A DNA stretch of 64,000 bases from Geomobilibacter sp964432205. GTDB taxonomy: Bacteria > Desulfobacterota > Desulfuromonadia > Geobacterales > DSM-12255. The notes under the pieces were generated by a model. It searched no databases. It was not told the DNA's origin and saw only the letters and a program-made list of their open reading frames with translations. Location of the stretch: positions 109,959-173,958 of the forward strand of contig CAYSMK010000008.1 of assembly GCA_964432205.1 (NCBI GenBank). Direction: 5' to 3'. The stretch's first letter is position 1; every line of letters starts with the position of its first letter. The position numbers were made by a program, and so were the translations under genes. Below are positions 33,542 to 41,333 of this stretch, in pieces.

Positions 33542-34621
33542 CTACCCGATCTCCTGCTCCATCGCTGCCAGCAACAGGTCATTTTCCCCGACTCCCCGCA
33601 CCGCCAGTCGCACAAACCGCTCGCCAAGCCCCTGAAACGAACTGCAGTCCCGAATCAGCATCCGTTGCCCGAGGAGCCGCTCCTGCAGAACCGGAGCACT
33701 AAGATAGCCGGGCAGCTTTACCAGCAGGTAATTGGCAGCGGCCGGAAAGACCCGGACATCGGGAAGGGCTGCCAGGCGCTCGGCCATGGAGGCCCGCGCC
33801 GAGCCCGTCCCGGAAAGGGTACGGCGCTGGTAATCGTGGTCTGCCAGGGCGGTCAGTCCGGCTGCCTGCGCCAGATGGTTCACGCTCCAGGGGGGCCGGA
33901 TTGCTGCCAGGCGCGCCGTGACCCCAGCTGACGCCATGGCGTAGCCAAGGCGCAGCCCGGGCAGTGCCCAGAACTTGGTCATGGAACGGAGCACCACTCC
34001 TGCACTACCTGCTGCCACCAGATGCTTGGCCGATTCATCCTCGCAGAAATCCATGAACGCCTCGTCCACCACCAGAAAGGTCCCCTCTTTCCGGCAGAGA
34101 TCGGCCACAGCCGCCACTTCGTCCCGAAGATAGAGCCGGCCTGTAGGATTCCCCGGATTACAGAAAAAAAGTAGGTCGTAGCCGGAACTCAGCCTCTCGG
34201 CAAGCGCGGCCAGAGGAAGAACGAAACCGTCTGCATCGGACAGAACAAGCTGCTCCACCTCCCAACCCGCCTGCTGCAGGGCATAGCCGTACTCGGAAAA
34301 GGTCGGTGCAATCAGCAGGGCGCGCTTGCGTCCTCCCTCCAGAAGCCGTGGCAGCAGGTAAATAAGTTCGGTGGAGCCGTTCCCCACACAGAACTGCTCC
34401 GGCGCCAGTCCGTGATGGGAGGCCAGGGCCTGACGCAACGCCGTGGCCTCGCTGTCCGGGTAATGCACCGCCTGCACCAGAGCATTCTGAACCGCATCCC
34501 GGACAGTTGCCGGGATACCGAGCGGATTGATGCTGGCGGAAAAATCCAGGATATCCTCCGGGCTCACTCCCAGCTGTCGGGCAACGGCAAAGACCCTTCC
34601 CCCGTGATCGAACAGTTTCAT
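33542..34621 (-). CDS. cobD: Threonine-phosphate decarboxylase CobD
   Basis: The 359-residue product is a class I/II PLP aminotransferase-fold enzyme. It shows FSASINPLG, the NPGNPTG loop, DEAFMDF and the Schiff-base Lys in MTKFWALPGLRLGY, the pattern of CobD, which makes 1-amino-2-propanol phosphate for the cobamide nucleotide loop. GGAG nine bases before the ATG at 34621 favours that start over one six residues earlier. It is the last gene of the cobamide operon and partners with cbiB directly upstream. Confidence 0.93.
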   Translation of the reverse strand: MKLFDHGGRVFAVARQLGVSPEDILDFSASINPLGIPATVRDAVQNALVQAVHYPDSEATALRQALASHHGLAPEQFCVGNGSTELIYLLPRLLEGGRKRALLIAPTFSEYGYALQQAGWEVEQLVLSDADGFVLPLAALAERLSSGYDLLFFCNPGNPTGRLYLRDEVAAVADLCRKEGTFLVVDEAFMDFCEDESAKHLVAAGSAGVVLRSMTKFWALPGLRLGYAMASAGVTARLAAIRPPWSVNHLAQAAGLTALADHDYQRRTLSGTGSARASMAERLAALPDVRVFPAAANYLLVKLPGYLSAPVLQERLLGQRMLIRDCSSFQGLGERFVRLAVRGVGENDLLLAAMEQEIG

Positions 34622-34626
34622 CCCAT

Positions 34627-35589
34627 TCATCTCCAATAATTCCGGACAGTACTAGCAGCAAGCCACCCCGCCAGGAGCAGACCCTCGGCGCCGTACATCA
34701 GCCGCACCGCACCGCGCCAGGCATCCCTGTCGAGCGGCCTGACCGAGTCGCCGATGGTCGGCTTGACCACCGGCCGGCCAAAATAGCTGTTCGTCCCGCC
34801 GAGTTGGACCCCAAGCGCCCCGGCAGTTGCCGCCTCAGGGAAACCGCTGTTCGGCGAGGCATGGTTACGGCCGTCCCGCGCCATGATCCGCCAGCTGTCC
34901 CGCAGGGAAAGGCCGCACAGCGGAGCAACGAGAACCATCAGCAGTCCGGTCAGCCTGGACGGCAAGTAATTGGCCAGATCGTCGCACCGGGCCGAAGCCC
35001 AGCCAAAGCGCAGGTACCGGTCATTCTTGTAGCCGACCATGGAGTCCAGGGTGTTAACCGCCTTGTAGGCCAGCGCCAACGGCGGACCGCCGAGCAGCAG
35101 AAAGCACAGCGGCGCAATGACGCCGTCAGAACTGTTTTCCGCCACGGTTTCCACCGTTGCCCGCCAGATCTCCGGTTCATCGAGATCTGCGGTATCCCGG
35201 CCAACGATATACGAGAGATAGCGTCGCGCCTCCGGAAGGTCACCCCTTTCCAAGGCAGCGGCCACCAGCCCCGACTCGCGGTGCAGGGAGCGGGCAGCCA
35301 GGGCAGTCCAGGCCATGAGGGCAGACACGACGGTACCGGCATACGGATGCACGGCAGAGGCCATTGTCACTGCTGCCAGGGCGATGCCGTAGGTGAGTGA
35401 AACGGTGAGCAGTAACAAGAGCATGCCGCCAAGGCGCTCGCTTGCTATGAGCCGTCTCAGCACCCCCTCCAGAAAGGCGATCATCCTCCCGATCAGGATG
35501 ACCGGATGGGGTAGCCAGCGGGGATCGCCCAGGAGAAGATCGAGTACGACCGCGGCGATGGGGACTGACAGCTCGGGGTTCACCCGCAC
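34627..35589 (-). CDS. cbiB: Adenosylcobinamide-phosphate synthase CbiB
   Basis: The 320-residue membrane product has the CbiB motifs LLGDPRWLPHPVILIGRMI, VETVAENSSDGVIAPL and YKAVNTLDSMVGYKN. It attaches the aminopropanol arm made with CobD to adenosylcobyric acid. Two in-frame GTG codons (35589 and 35583) are possible starts. It lies between the cbiH-cbiP fusion and cobD. Confidence 0.94.
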   Translation of the reverse strand: MRVNPELSVPIAAVVLDLLLGDPRWLPHPVILIGRMIAFLEGVLRRLIASERLGGMLLLLLTVSLTYGIALAAVTMASAVHPYAGTVVSALMAWTALAARSLHRESGLVAAALERGDLPEARRYLSYIVGRDTADLDEPEIWRATVETVAENSSDGVIAPLCFLLLGGPPLALAYKAVNTLDSMVGYKNDRYLRFGWASARCDDLANYLPSRLTGLLMVLVAPLCGLSLRDSWRIMARDGRNHASPNSGFPEAATAGALGVQLGGTNSYFGRPVVKPTIGDSVRPLDRDAWRGAVRLMYGAEGLLLAGWLAASTVRNYWR

Positions 35590-35632
35590 ACCCCGGCCAG
35601 CTGCGAGGTGTGCCCATCCACGGAGGGGCTGT

Positions 35633-37969
35633 TCATGCAGGCATCACACCGCAGATGGCCCAGACCTTGGCCAGATCCAGGTGCCGTTCCAGGTGATCGG
35701 CCAGGAGGTCAAGGGGGTCCGCGGCCCGTGTGGGGACCGCCCGTTCGGTCAGACCCTTGGCCGTGCGGAGCCGGTTCAGGAAGGCGGTGCGGAACCGGTC
35801 GTTGTCGAAAATGCCGTGCAGATAGGTCCCGAACACCCGCCCGTCCCTGGAGACCGCGCCGTCAAGGATCTCGGTCTCCTCACCGGAACGGCGGGTGATC
35901 CTGGCAAATGAGTCGGCCCTGGGGCCGAGGATGGTCTCCCCCATATGGATCTCGTAGCCGGTCAGCTCCCGGCTGCAGCGTGAGGCGACCAGAAAACCGG
36001 CAGGCAGGAGTTCGGCCGTCACCTGGTGGGTCTCCTTGTGGGGCAGCATCACCGTCACCACATCCAAGAGCCCCAGCCCCTCGGCTTCCCGCTGATCGCC
36101 CGATTCGACGCCATGGGGATCGCTCACCCGCATTCCCAGCATCTGGTAACCGCCGCAGACACCGACCACCGGGCCGGCGAAAGCCCTGATGGCCGCCGCC
36201 AGTCCCGACTCCTGGAGGAAGGCCAGATCGGCAATGGTCGCCTTGCTTCCGGGCACGATCAGCAGGTCCAGACCGGGCAGCAGGCTCGGCTCGTCCAGAT
36301 AGGAGAGCTCCAGATCCTCGTCCCCTTCCAGGGCATCGAAGTCGGTATAATTGCTGATCCGCGGCAGCCTGACCACCCCGACCCGAAGCCTGTCTCCCAC
36401 CGAGCCCTGAGCCCCGAGCCCCGAGCGCCTCTTTGCCAGCGCCACGCTGTCCTCTTCCGGGATCCTGAACCCGGTGAACCAGGGGACCACTCCCAGGACC
36501 GGGACACCGGTCCGCTGCTCGACGAAGCTGATCCCCGGCGCCAGCAGGGAGGGGTCACCGCGGAATTTGTTGATGATCACCCCGCTGACCCTCGCCCGTT
36601 CGTCCGGCTCCAGGAGATCCAGAGTGCCGACGATCTGGGCGAACACCCCGCCCCGGTCGATGTCAGCCACCAGCAGCACCGGACAGTCGGCCATCACCGC
36701 CACCCGCAGGTTGGCGATGTCGTGGGCCTTCAGATTGATCTCGGCAATGCTGCCGGCCCCCTCGATCACCACGAAATCGAACGCCTCCTGCAGACGGCCG
36801 TAACTCTCCCGAACCTTCGCGAATGCCTGCGGTTTGAAGGCGTTGTACTCCTGTACCGACATGGTGCCGACCACCTCTCCCTGGACGATCACCTGGCTCC
36901 CCAGATCGGTGGTTGGCTTGAGCAGCACCGGGTTCATATCGGTGTGGGGAGGGATTCGGCAGGCCGCAGCCTGGACCGCCTGGGCCCGGCCGATCTCCCC
37001 CCCCTCGGGGGTCACGGCCGCGTTCAGGGCCATATTCTGGGACTTGAACGGCGCGACCTTGAGCCCACGACGCCTGAACAGGCGGCAGAGCCCGGCCGTC
37101 AGCACCGACTTCCCCACATCGGAGGCGGTGCCGGCTACCATCACGGCCTTGCCGTGATAGGGCTCGGGGCTCGGGGCTCGGGGTTCGGGGGCTGATTCTC
37201 CCTGAGCCCTGAGCCCTGAGCCCTGAGCCTTCGCCGCATACCCCCTTGGAGTTATGATCCGTCCCGCCCGGTCCACAAACGTCGCACCGTTGCCGATGAT
37301 GACCGTGCTGAACATGTCGATCGGATGCTCGAGCATCGCTCCCAGGGTAGTGACGATCCGCTCCTCTCCAGGCCGGCAGGCATTACGAACGATCCCCACC
37401 GGCGTTTCCCGGCGGCGGCCGTTCAGAAAGATTGCCCGCGCCTCTTCCAGCTGTTTTACCCGTCCCTTGCTCCGCGGGTTGTAGAGGGCAACGACGAAAT
37501 CGGCTGCCGCTGCGGCCTTGAGCCGCTTTTGGATGGTCGTCCAGGGGGTCAGGAGGTCGGAGAGGGAGATGGCGGCAAAATCGTGCATGAGCGGGGCGCC
37601 CAGGACCGATGCCGCTGCCTGCAGGGCGGAGATGCCCGGCACCACCACGACCTCAGGCGCAGTCTCTGGACCTTCCTTTTCCAGGAGTTCCAGCACCAGC
37701 CCGGCCATGCCGTAGATGCCGGCATCGCCGCTGGAGACTATCGACACTGTCCTGCCGGACGCGGCGATCTCCAGCGCGGCACGGCAGCGCTCCACCTCGC
37801 GCATCATGCCGGAGGAAACCACTTCCTTGCCGAACAAGAGCGGCCGTATCAGGTCGAGATAGACCTTGTAGCCGACCACAGCCTCACTGGCCCGGATGGC
37901 CGCCTGGGCCTCGAAGGTCATATGTCTCAGATCGCCGGGACCGGTCCCGACGACGTACAGTTTTCCCAT
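35633..37969 (-). CDS. Fused CbiH (precorrin-3B C17-methyltransferase) and CbiP (cobyric acid synthase)
   Basis: The 778-residue open frame joins two enzymes. Residues 1-247 are a SAM-dependent methyltransferase of the CobJ/CbiH type (VVGTGPGDLRHMT, SSGDAGIYGMAG, VVVPGISALQAAAS). Residues from about 274 are cobyric acid synthase: VMVAGTASDVGKSVLTAGL, a central adenylation domain and a glutaminase half with VVGVCGGYQML and the C-terminal GTYLHGIFDN. The linker (248-270) is encoded by heptamer repeats and is Gly/Pro/Ser/Ala-rich. A second, shorter heptamer stretch lies inside the CbiP part (residues 514-523). Start is an ATG at 37969 after AGAGG. Confidence 0.9.
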   Translation of the reverse strand: MGKLYVVGTGPGDLRHMTFEAQAAIRASEAVVGYKVYLDLIRPLLFGKEVVSSGMMREVERCRAALEIAASGRTVSIVSSGDAGIYGMAGLVLELLEKEGPETAPEVVVVPGISALQAAASVLGAPLMHDFAAISLSDLLTPWTTIQKRLKAAAAADFVVALYNPRSKGRVKQLEEARAIFLNGRRRETPVGIVRNACRPGEERIVTTLGAMLEHPIDMFSTVIIGNGATFVDRAGRIITPRGYAAKAQGSGLRAQGESAPEPRAPSPEPYHGKAVMVAGTASDVGKSVLTAGLCRLFRRRGLKVAPFKSQNMALNAAVTPEGGEIGRAQAVQAAACRIPPHTDMNPVLLKPTTDLGSQVIVQGEVVGTMSVQEYNAFKPQAFAKVRESYGRLQEAFDFVVIEGAGSIAEINLKAHDIANLRVAVMADCPVLLVADIDRGGVFAQIVGTLDLLEPDERARVSGVIINKFRGDPSLLAPGISFVEQRTGVPVLGVVPWFTGFRIPEEDSVALAKRRSGLGAQGSVGDRLRVGVVRLPRISNYTDFDALEGDEDLELSYLDEPSLLPGLDLLIVPGSKATIADLAFLQESGLAAAIRAFAGPVVGVCGGYQMLGMRVSDPHGVESGDQREAEGLGLLDVVTVMLPHKETHQVTAELLPAGFLVASRCSRELTGYEIHMGETILGPRADSFARITRRSGEETEILDGAVSRDGRVFGTYLHGIFDNDRFRTAFLNRLRTAKGLTERAVPTRAADPLDLLADHLERHLDLAKVWAICGVMPA
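36401..36428. repeat. Four heptamer repeats inside the cbiP region
   Basis: Units CGAGCCC, TGAGCCC, CGAGCCC and CGAGCGC are placed end to end. They are read in frame as a Gly/Ser/Ala-rich insertion in cobyric acid synthase. The same unit recurs in cbiD, at the cbiH-cbiP junction and at the window end. Confidence 0.85.
37160..37227. repeat. Inverted heptamer-repeat hairpin at the cbiH-cbiP junction
   Basis: Three GGGCTCG units and two variants (37160-37194) face four CCCTGAG units (37200-37227) across five bases. The two arms pair with regular G-T wobbles, giving a stem of about 28-30 bp. The whole array is translated as the linker of the fused protein. Confidence 0.85.
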
Positions 37970-37983
37970 TATCAACCTCTACT

Positions 37984-38180
37984 GTGGAGTCGTGACGGAT
38001 GCCGCACCGACAAAAGCGCCTGTGCCCGAGTACCAGCCGCTGTAGGCGACATGGAGCGTCCAGCGGCCTGTCTGTCTGAGCCCGTCAGGGCGAGTTACAG
38101 GCCGCTAGCGCAATGAGCCATACAGCGGCGGTGCGAGCGGCACAGCGAACGAACCGGTGCGGTAGCCGTCACGACTCCAC
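37984..38180. repeat. Structured repeat element, copy 1
   Basis: The element is bounded by inverted repeats (GTGGAGTCGTGACGG at 37984-37998 and its complement at 38166-38180, extended inward by CCGCACCG/CGGTGCGG). Inside are GCCGCTGTA (38036-38044)/TACAGCGGC (38121-38129) and AGCGGCCTGT (38062-38071)/ACAGGCCGCT (38097-38106), which enclose a 24-base loop (38073-38096) identical to copy 2 at 56178-56201. It fills the gap between cbiG and the cbiH-cbiP gene and starts one base after the cbiG stop. I do not recognise the family. Confidence 0.85.
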
Positions 38181-38181
38181 C

Positions 38182-39231
38182 TCACCACATCTCGGCAATC
38201 GCCAACGTCACGTTGCCGTCCTTCACCTTTTTCAGGAGCAGCTTCCCACCGTGTGAAGCCAGGAGGGCCGCCGGCTCGGCCACTCCCGTCGCGCCGATGG
38301 CCTTCAGGGCATGTTCCGACACCGGGCTCGGCGCTGCCACGCTGTTCAGTTCCTCGCTCGCGAACCAGTACAACGGCACCCCCAGCCCGGCGGCGCAGGC
38401 CACCAGCCCGGGCTCTTCCCGCTTGGCCTCGGCAGTGGCGAGGCAGGCGATGCTGCGGGGCGACAGAAAGAGCCGCTTCAGGTTGGCCGCGATGACCCCT
38501 TCGATCTCCTCCCGGGTCGTGCCTTTGTTGCAGCCAACCCCCAGCGCCAGGTTCAGCGGCCTGAGCACCAGGAGGTTATCGGCCTGAAACTGGGGAGGGA
38601 CGATGCTGTTGGCGACAAAGACGACCCCCTTGGCGCCGCTGCGCACCGCGGCCACGAAGGTGTCGAAAAAAACCAGCCTGCCCCGGCCATGAAAATACGA
38701 GCGGACCAGCCCCGAGGCATCCACCACGGCGATCTCCTCGCTGTCCAGGAGCAGACTGTTCAGGACCTTTATCCGGCCGAGATCATCGATGACCCAGCCA
38801 TGGTCCTTGGCCAGCATGTCGAAGGAGGGGAGCCCATTGGCGTCGGTGGCAGTGGTGATGACGGCCCGGGCACCGGTGACGAAGGCACAGCGCTCAGCCA
38901 GCTCGTTGCCGCCTCCCAGGTGACCGGAGAGGAGCGAGATGGCGAACTTGCCCGTCTCGTCCATCACCACCACTGCCGGGTCCACGTCTTTTCCGGCCAG
39001 CAGGGAGGCGGTAAGGCGGACGACAATGCCGGTTGCCATGATTGCAACGATGCCGTCATGATCCAGCCACAGCCGGGGGAAAAGTTCCTTCAGGTCATCG
39101 AAAACCAGGGCTGCAGCGCCGGCCTGGCCGCGGTATTTCTGCAGCACATACAGATCGGCGCCGAGTCCCACGCGCAGCCTGGCGCCGAGGCGGGCACCAT
39201 TGCGGGTTATGGCGATGATGGCAAGAGGCAC
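38182..39231 (-). CDS. cbiG: Cobalt-precorrin-5A hydrolase CbiG
   Basis: The 349-residue product has the CbiG halves: an N-terminal part with GIVAIMATGIVVRL and ISLLSGHLGGGNELA, and a C-terminal part with LALGVGCNKGTTREEIEG, which opens the delta-lactone ring and releases acetaldehyde in the anaerobic pathway. Its presence shows the cobalt-early route. The start is GTG at 39231, two bases after the cbiF stop. The stop abuts the structured repeat. Confidence 0.93.
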   Translation of the reverse strand: MPLAIIAITRNGARLGARLRVGLGADLYVLQKYRGQAGAAALVFDDLKELFPRLWLDHDGIVAIMATGIVVRLTASLLAGKDVDPAVVVMDETGKFAISLLSGHLGGGNELAERCAFVTGARAVITTATDANGLPSFDMLAKDHGWVIDDLGRIKVLNSLLLDSEEIAVVDASGLVRSYFHGRGRLVFFDTFVAAVRSGAKGVVFVANSIVPPQFQADNLLVLRPLNLALGVGCNKGTTREEIEGVIAANLKRLFLSPRSIACLATAEAKREEPGLVACAAGLGVPLYWFASEELNSVAAPSPVSEHALKAIGATGVAEPAALLASHGGKLLLKKVKDGNVTLAIAEMW

Positions 39232-39233
39232 GG

Positions 39234-40007
39234 TCAGGCGACTATGCCTTTGCGGAATTCATGGGAAAACTCACGGTCGTACAGCCTGGATACCGCCTTC
39301 AGCCCCTCGCGCCGCGCCTTCAGCACGTCGCCGACGAGGATCAGGGCCTGTTTACCGATGCCGGCCGCCTGCACCTTCATGGCAATGTCCGCCAGGGTCC
39401 CCTCGACAGTCTGCTCGTCGGGCCACGACGCCCTTGCGACCACGGCCACCGGGGTCGCCGGGGTGTAGGCCCCCTGCAGGAGTTCCGCCACCACCCGCTC
39501 GATCATGGAAACCGACAGATAGATGACCAGGGTGGCGCCGATGCGGGCGATTTCGGCCAGCCGCTCCCGCTCCGGCACCGGGGTCCGGCCGGCCAGGCGG
39601 GTGATGATGACGGTCTGGGAGACCTCGGGCAGGGTCAGCTCCTGCCTGAGGGTTGCGGCGGCGGCAAAGGCGCTCGTCACCCCCGGCACTACGCTGTAAC
39701 CGATGCCGAGCCGGTCCAGTTCGGCCATCTGTTCCTGTATGGCGCCGTAGATGGAGGGATCGCCGGTATGGAGCCGCACCGCGCGCTGCCCGGCAACTGC
39801 CGCCTCGGCCATGACCTGCGTCGTCTCCGCCAGAGTCATGCCGGCCGAATCATACACGACCGCGTTCGGCGCATGAATACGCACCAATTCCCGATCCACC
39901 AGACTGCCGGCAAAGACCACCACATCGGCCTCGCCCAGCAGGCGGGCTCCCTTGACGGTGATCAGTTCGGCATCGCCCGGGCCGGCACCGACGAATACGA
40001 TTGGCAC
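39234..40007 (-). CDS. cbiF: Cobalt-precorrin-4 C11-methyltransferase CbiF
   Basis: The 257-residue product is a SAM-dependent tetrapyrrole methylase: FVGAGPGDAELITVKG at the start, LHTGDPSIYGAI and VVPGVTSAFAAAATL are the CbiF/CobM signatures. GTG at 40007 with GGGAGG upstream was chosen over a TTG one codon before. It is followed at two bases by cbiG, the next pathway enzyme. Confidence 0.94.
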   Translation of the reverse strand: MPIVFVGAGPGDAELITVKGARLLGEADVVVFAGSLVDRELVRIHAPNAVVYDSAGMTLAETTQVMAEAAVAGQRAVRLHTGDPSIYGAIQEQMAELDRLGIGYSVVPGVTSAFAAAATLRQELTLPEVSQTVIITRLAGRTPVPERERLAEIARIGATLVIYLSVSMIERVVAELLQGAYTPATPVAVVARASWPDEQTVEGTLADIAMKVQAAGIGKQALILVGDVLKARREGLKAVSRLYDREFSHEFRKGIVA

Positions 40008-40232
40008 CAACGAAAACCTCCCGCTGCCGCGTTAACGCAGCAGATCATCTTTAGTTGCCGTCCGGAAAGGGTTCTTTTCCGCCCTGGCTGTGTCAATCTG
40101 CGGTCTTGCTTGTGCGGTTACAGTAAGTACGCCTCCGCGCAATCCCTTGATTTCCTTGCCAGAACGAAAAAGTCCTCCTTTCCGATCCGGAAACCAATAG
40201 TTTCTCATCCGGAGTTTCCGGATGGAAACTAT
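40008..40232. other. 225-bp gap within the cobamide operon
   Basis: No gene is visible. It contains a long perfect-type hairpin next to the upstream gene (40196-40233, listed separately) and scattered TCCGGAAA-like pieces near 40053 and 40185. No riboswitch aptamer or clear promoter was seen. Confidence 0.4.
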
Positions 40233-40233
40233 T
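40196..40233. repeat. Hairpin abutting the stop codon of the exported-protein gene
   Basis: AATAGTTTC (40196-40204) pairs with GAAACTATT (40225-40233), and CATCCGG (40206-40212) with CCGGATG (40218-40224), with one bulged T and a five-base loop. No T run follows on the minus strand, so it looks more like a repeat or an mRNA-stabilising hairpin than a terminator. Confidence 0.7.
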
Positions 40234-40613
40234 TACTTAGGCTGCGGCGACGTCAGGTACTGCTCGAACGGCTCCCAGTAACGCTGCTGCACCAGCCGGC
40301 CGCTCTTCCTGTCCACGAACTGCACCTGCCTGCCGATCCAGACGCTGCCGGTCACGGAGTCGAGCTTGAACAGGTGCCGCTCGGAGGTCTGCTCCCCGCT
40401 GAGGGAACTGGCGGCATACTGACCATCGAACAGACGGTACCGGCCCAGTTCGATGACCGGCACCGGTGCAGGGGGTGGGACGGCAACCAAAGCTGCCTCC
40501 GCTGACGGGGTACTCTCCTCGGGAGCCGCCTCATCGGCGGCAACGGCCGACATGCACGGGAGCAGGAAAAGGGCGAGCAGGGCCAGAATGAATGGCAACC
40601 GAACGTTCCGCAT
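40233..40613 (-). CDS. Exported protein of unknown function inside the cobamide operon
   Basis: The 126-residue product has a signal peptide (PFILALLALFLLPCMSAVAA), an Ala/Pro/Glu-rich stretch (about 27-55) and a C-terminal beta-rich region (YRLFDGQYAASSLSG, HLFKLDSVTGSVWIGRQVQF). I do not recognise a family. It begins three bases after the cbiL stop, so it is co-transcribed with biosynthetic genes, yet no known cobamide step is periplasmic. Confidence 0.7.
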   Translation of the reverse strand: MRNVRLPFILALLALFLLPCMSAVAADEAAPEESTPSAEAALVAVPPPAPVPVIELGRYRLFDGQYAASSLSGEQTSERHLFKLDSVTGSVWIGRQVQFVDRKSGRLVQQRYWEPFEQYLTSPQPK

Positions 40614-40616
40614 GGT

Positions 40617-41333
40617 TTACCTCGCTGTTGAATATTTCGTGACGATCAGGAGGGAGAGATAGTCCAACTGCTTCCCCACCAGGGTATCCAGGGCGGAGAC
40701 CACCTCTTCGTCCTCCCCTCCGACCCGCCGGACAAAGACTGCATGGTTTTCCAGTCCCAACTCCCGGAGCAGGGCAAAGACCCGGTCGAACACCCGGTGC
40801 ACCTTCATCAGGATCACGGTATCAAAGGCGGCAAAGGTGCGGCGCAGTTCGTCGTCCTCGTAGGTCGCCGGAAGGATGGCGATCCGGTCGGCGGTCATCC
40901 CGAGCGGCACACCCGCCGCCGCTGCCGCGGCATTGATGCTGGAAATCCCCGGCACCACCTCGACCGGGATCTCGGGATAGCGCTCCCGGAAGATCCGGTA
41001 GAGATAGAGGAAGGTGGAGTAGAGGAACGGATCGCCGATGGTGATGAACGCCACGTCCAGGCCGGCACGGACCCGCTCCGCCACTTGGGCCGCCGCCTCT
41101 TCCCAGAAAGCGTCCAGCCCGGCCTGATCCTTTTTCATGGGAAAGACTTGGACCAGCAGTTCCTGCCGGGACGGGTCGATAAACGGCTCGACGATGGAAA
41201 GGGCATAGCTGGCGGCATCGGCCGCCCCGGTCGGGGCGCAGATGACCGGCACCTCCCGGATAATCCGCTCGGCCTTGCGGGTGAGGAGTTCGGGATCGCC
41301 CGGGCCGACGCCGACCGCGTAGATTTTCGCCAC
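40617..41333 (-). CDS. cbiL: Precorrin-2 C20-methyltransferase CbiL
   Basis: The 238-residue product is a tetrapyrrole methylase with VGVGPGDPELLTRKAERII, ITIGDPFLYSTFLYL and VVPGISSINAAAAAA, the CbiL/CobI pattern. The GTG start at 41333 overlaps the cbiE-T stop (TAGTG) by one base. It acts after CbiX in the early-cobalt pathway. Confidence 0.92.
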   Translation of the reverse strand: MAKIYAVGVGPGDPELLTRKAERIIREVPVICAPTGAADAASYALSIVEPFIDPSRQELLVQVFPMKKDQAGLDAFWEEAAAQVAERVRAGLDVAFITIGDPFLYSTFLYLYRIFRERYPEIPVEVVPGISSINAAAAAAGVPLGMTADRIAILPATYEDDELRRTFAAFDTVILMKVHRVFDRVFALLRELGLENHAVFVRRVGGEDEEVVSALDTLVGKQLDYLSLLIVTKYSTAR

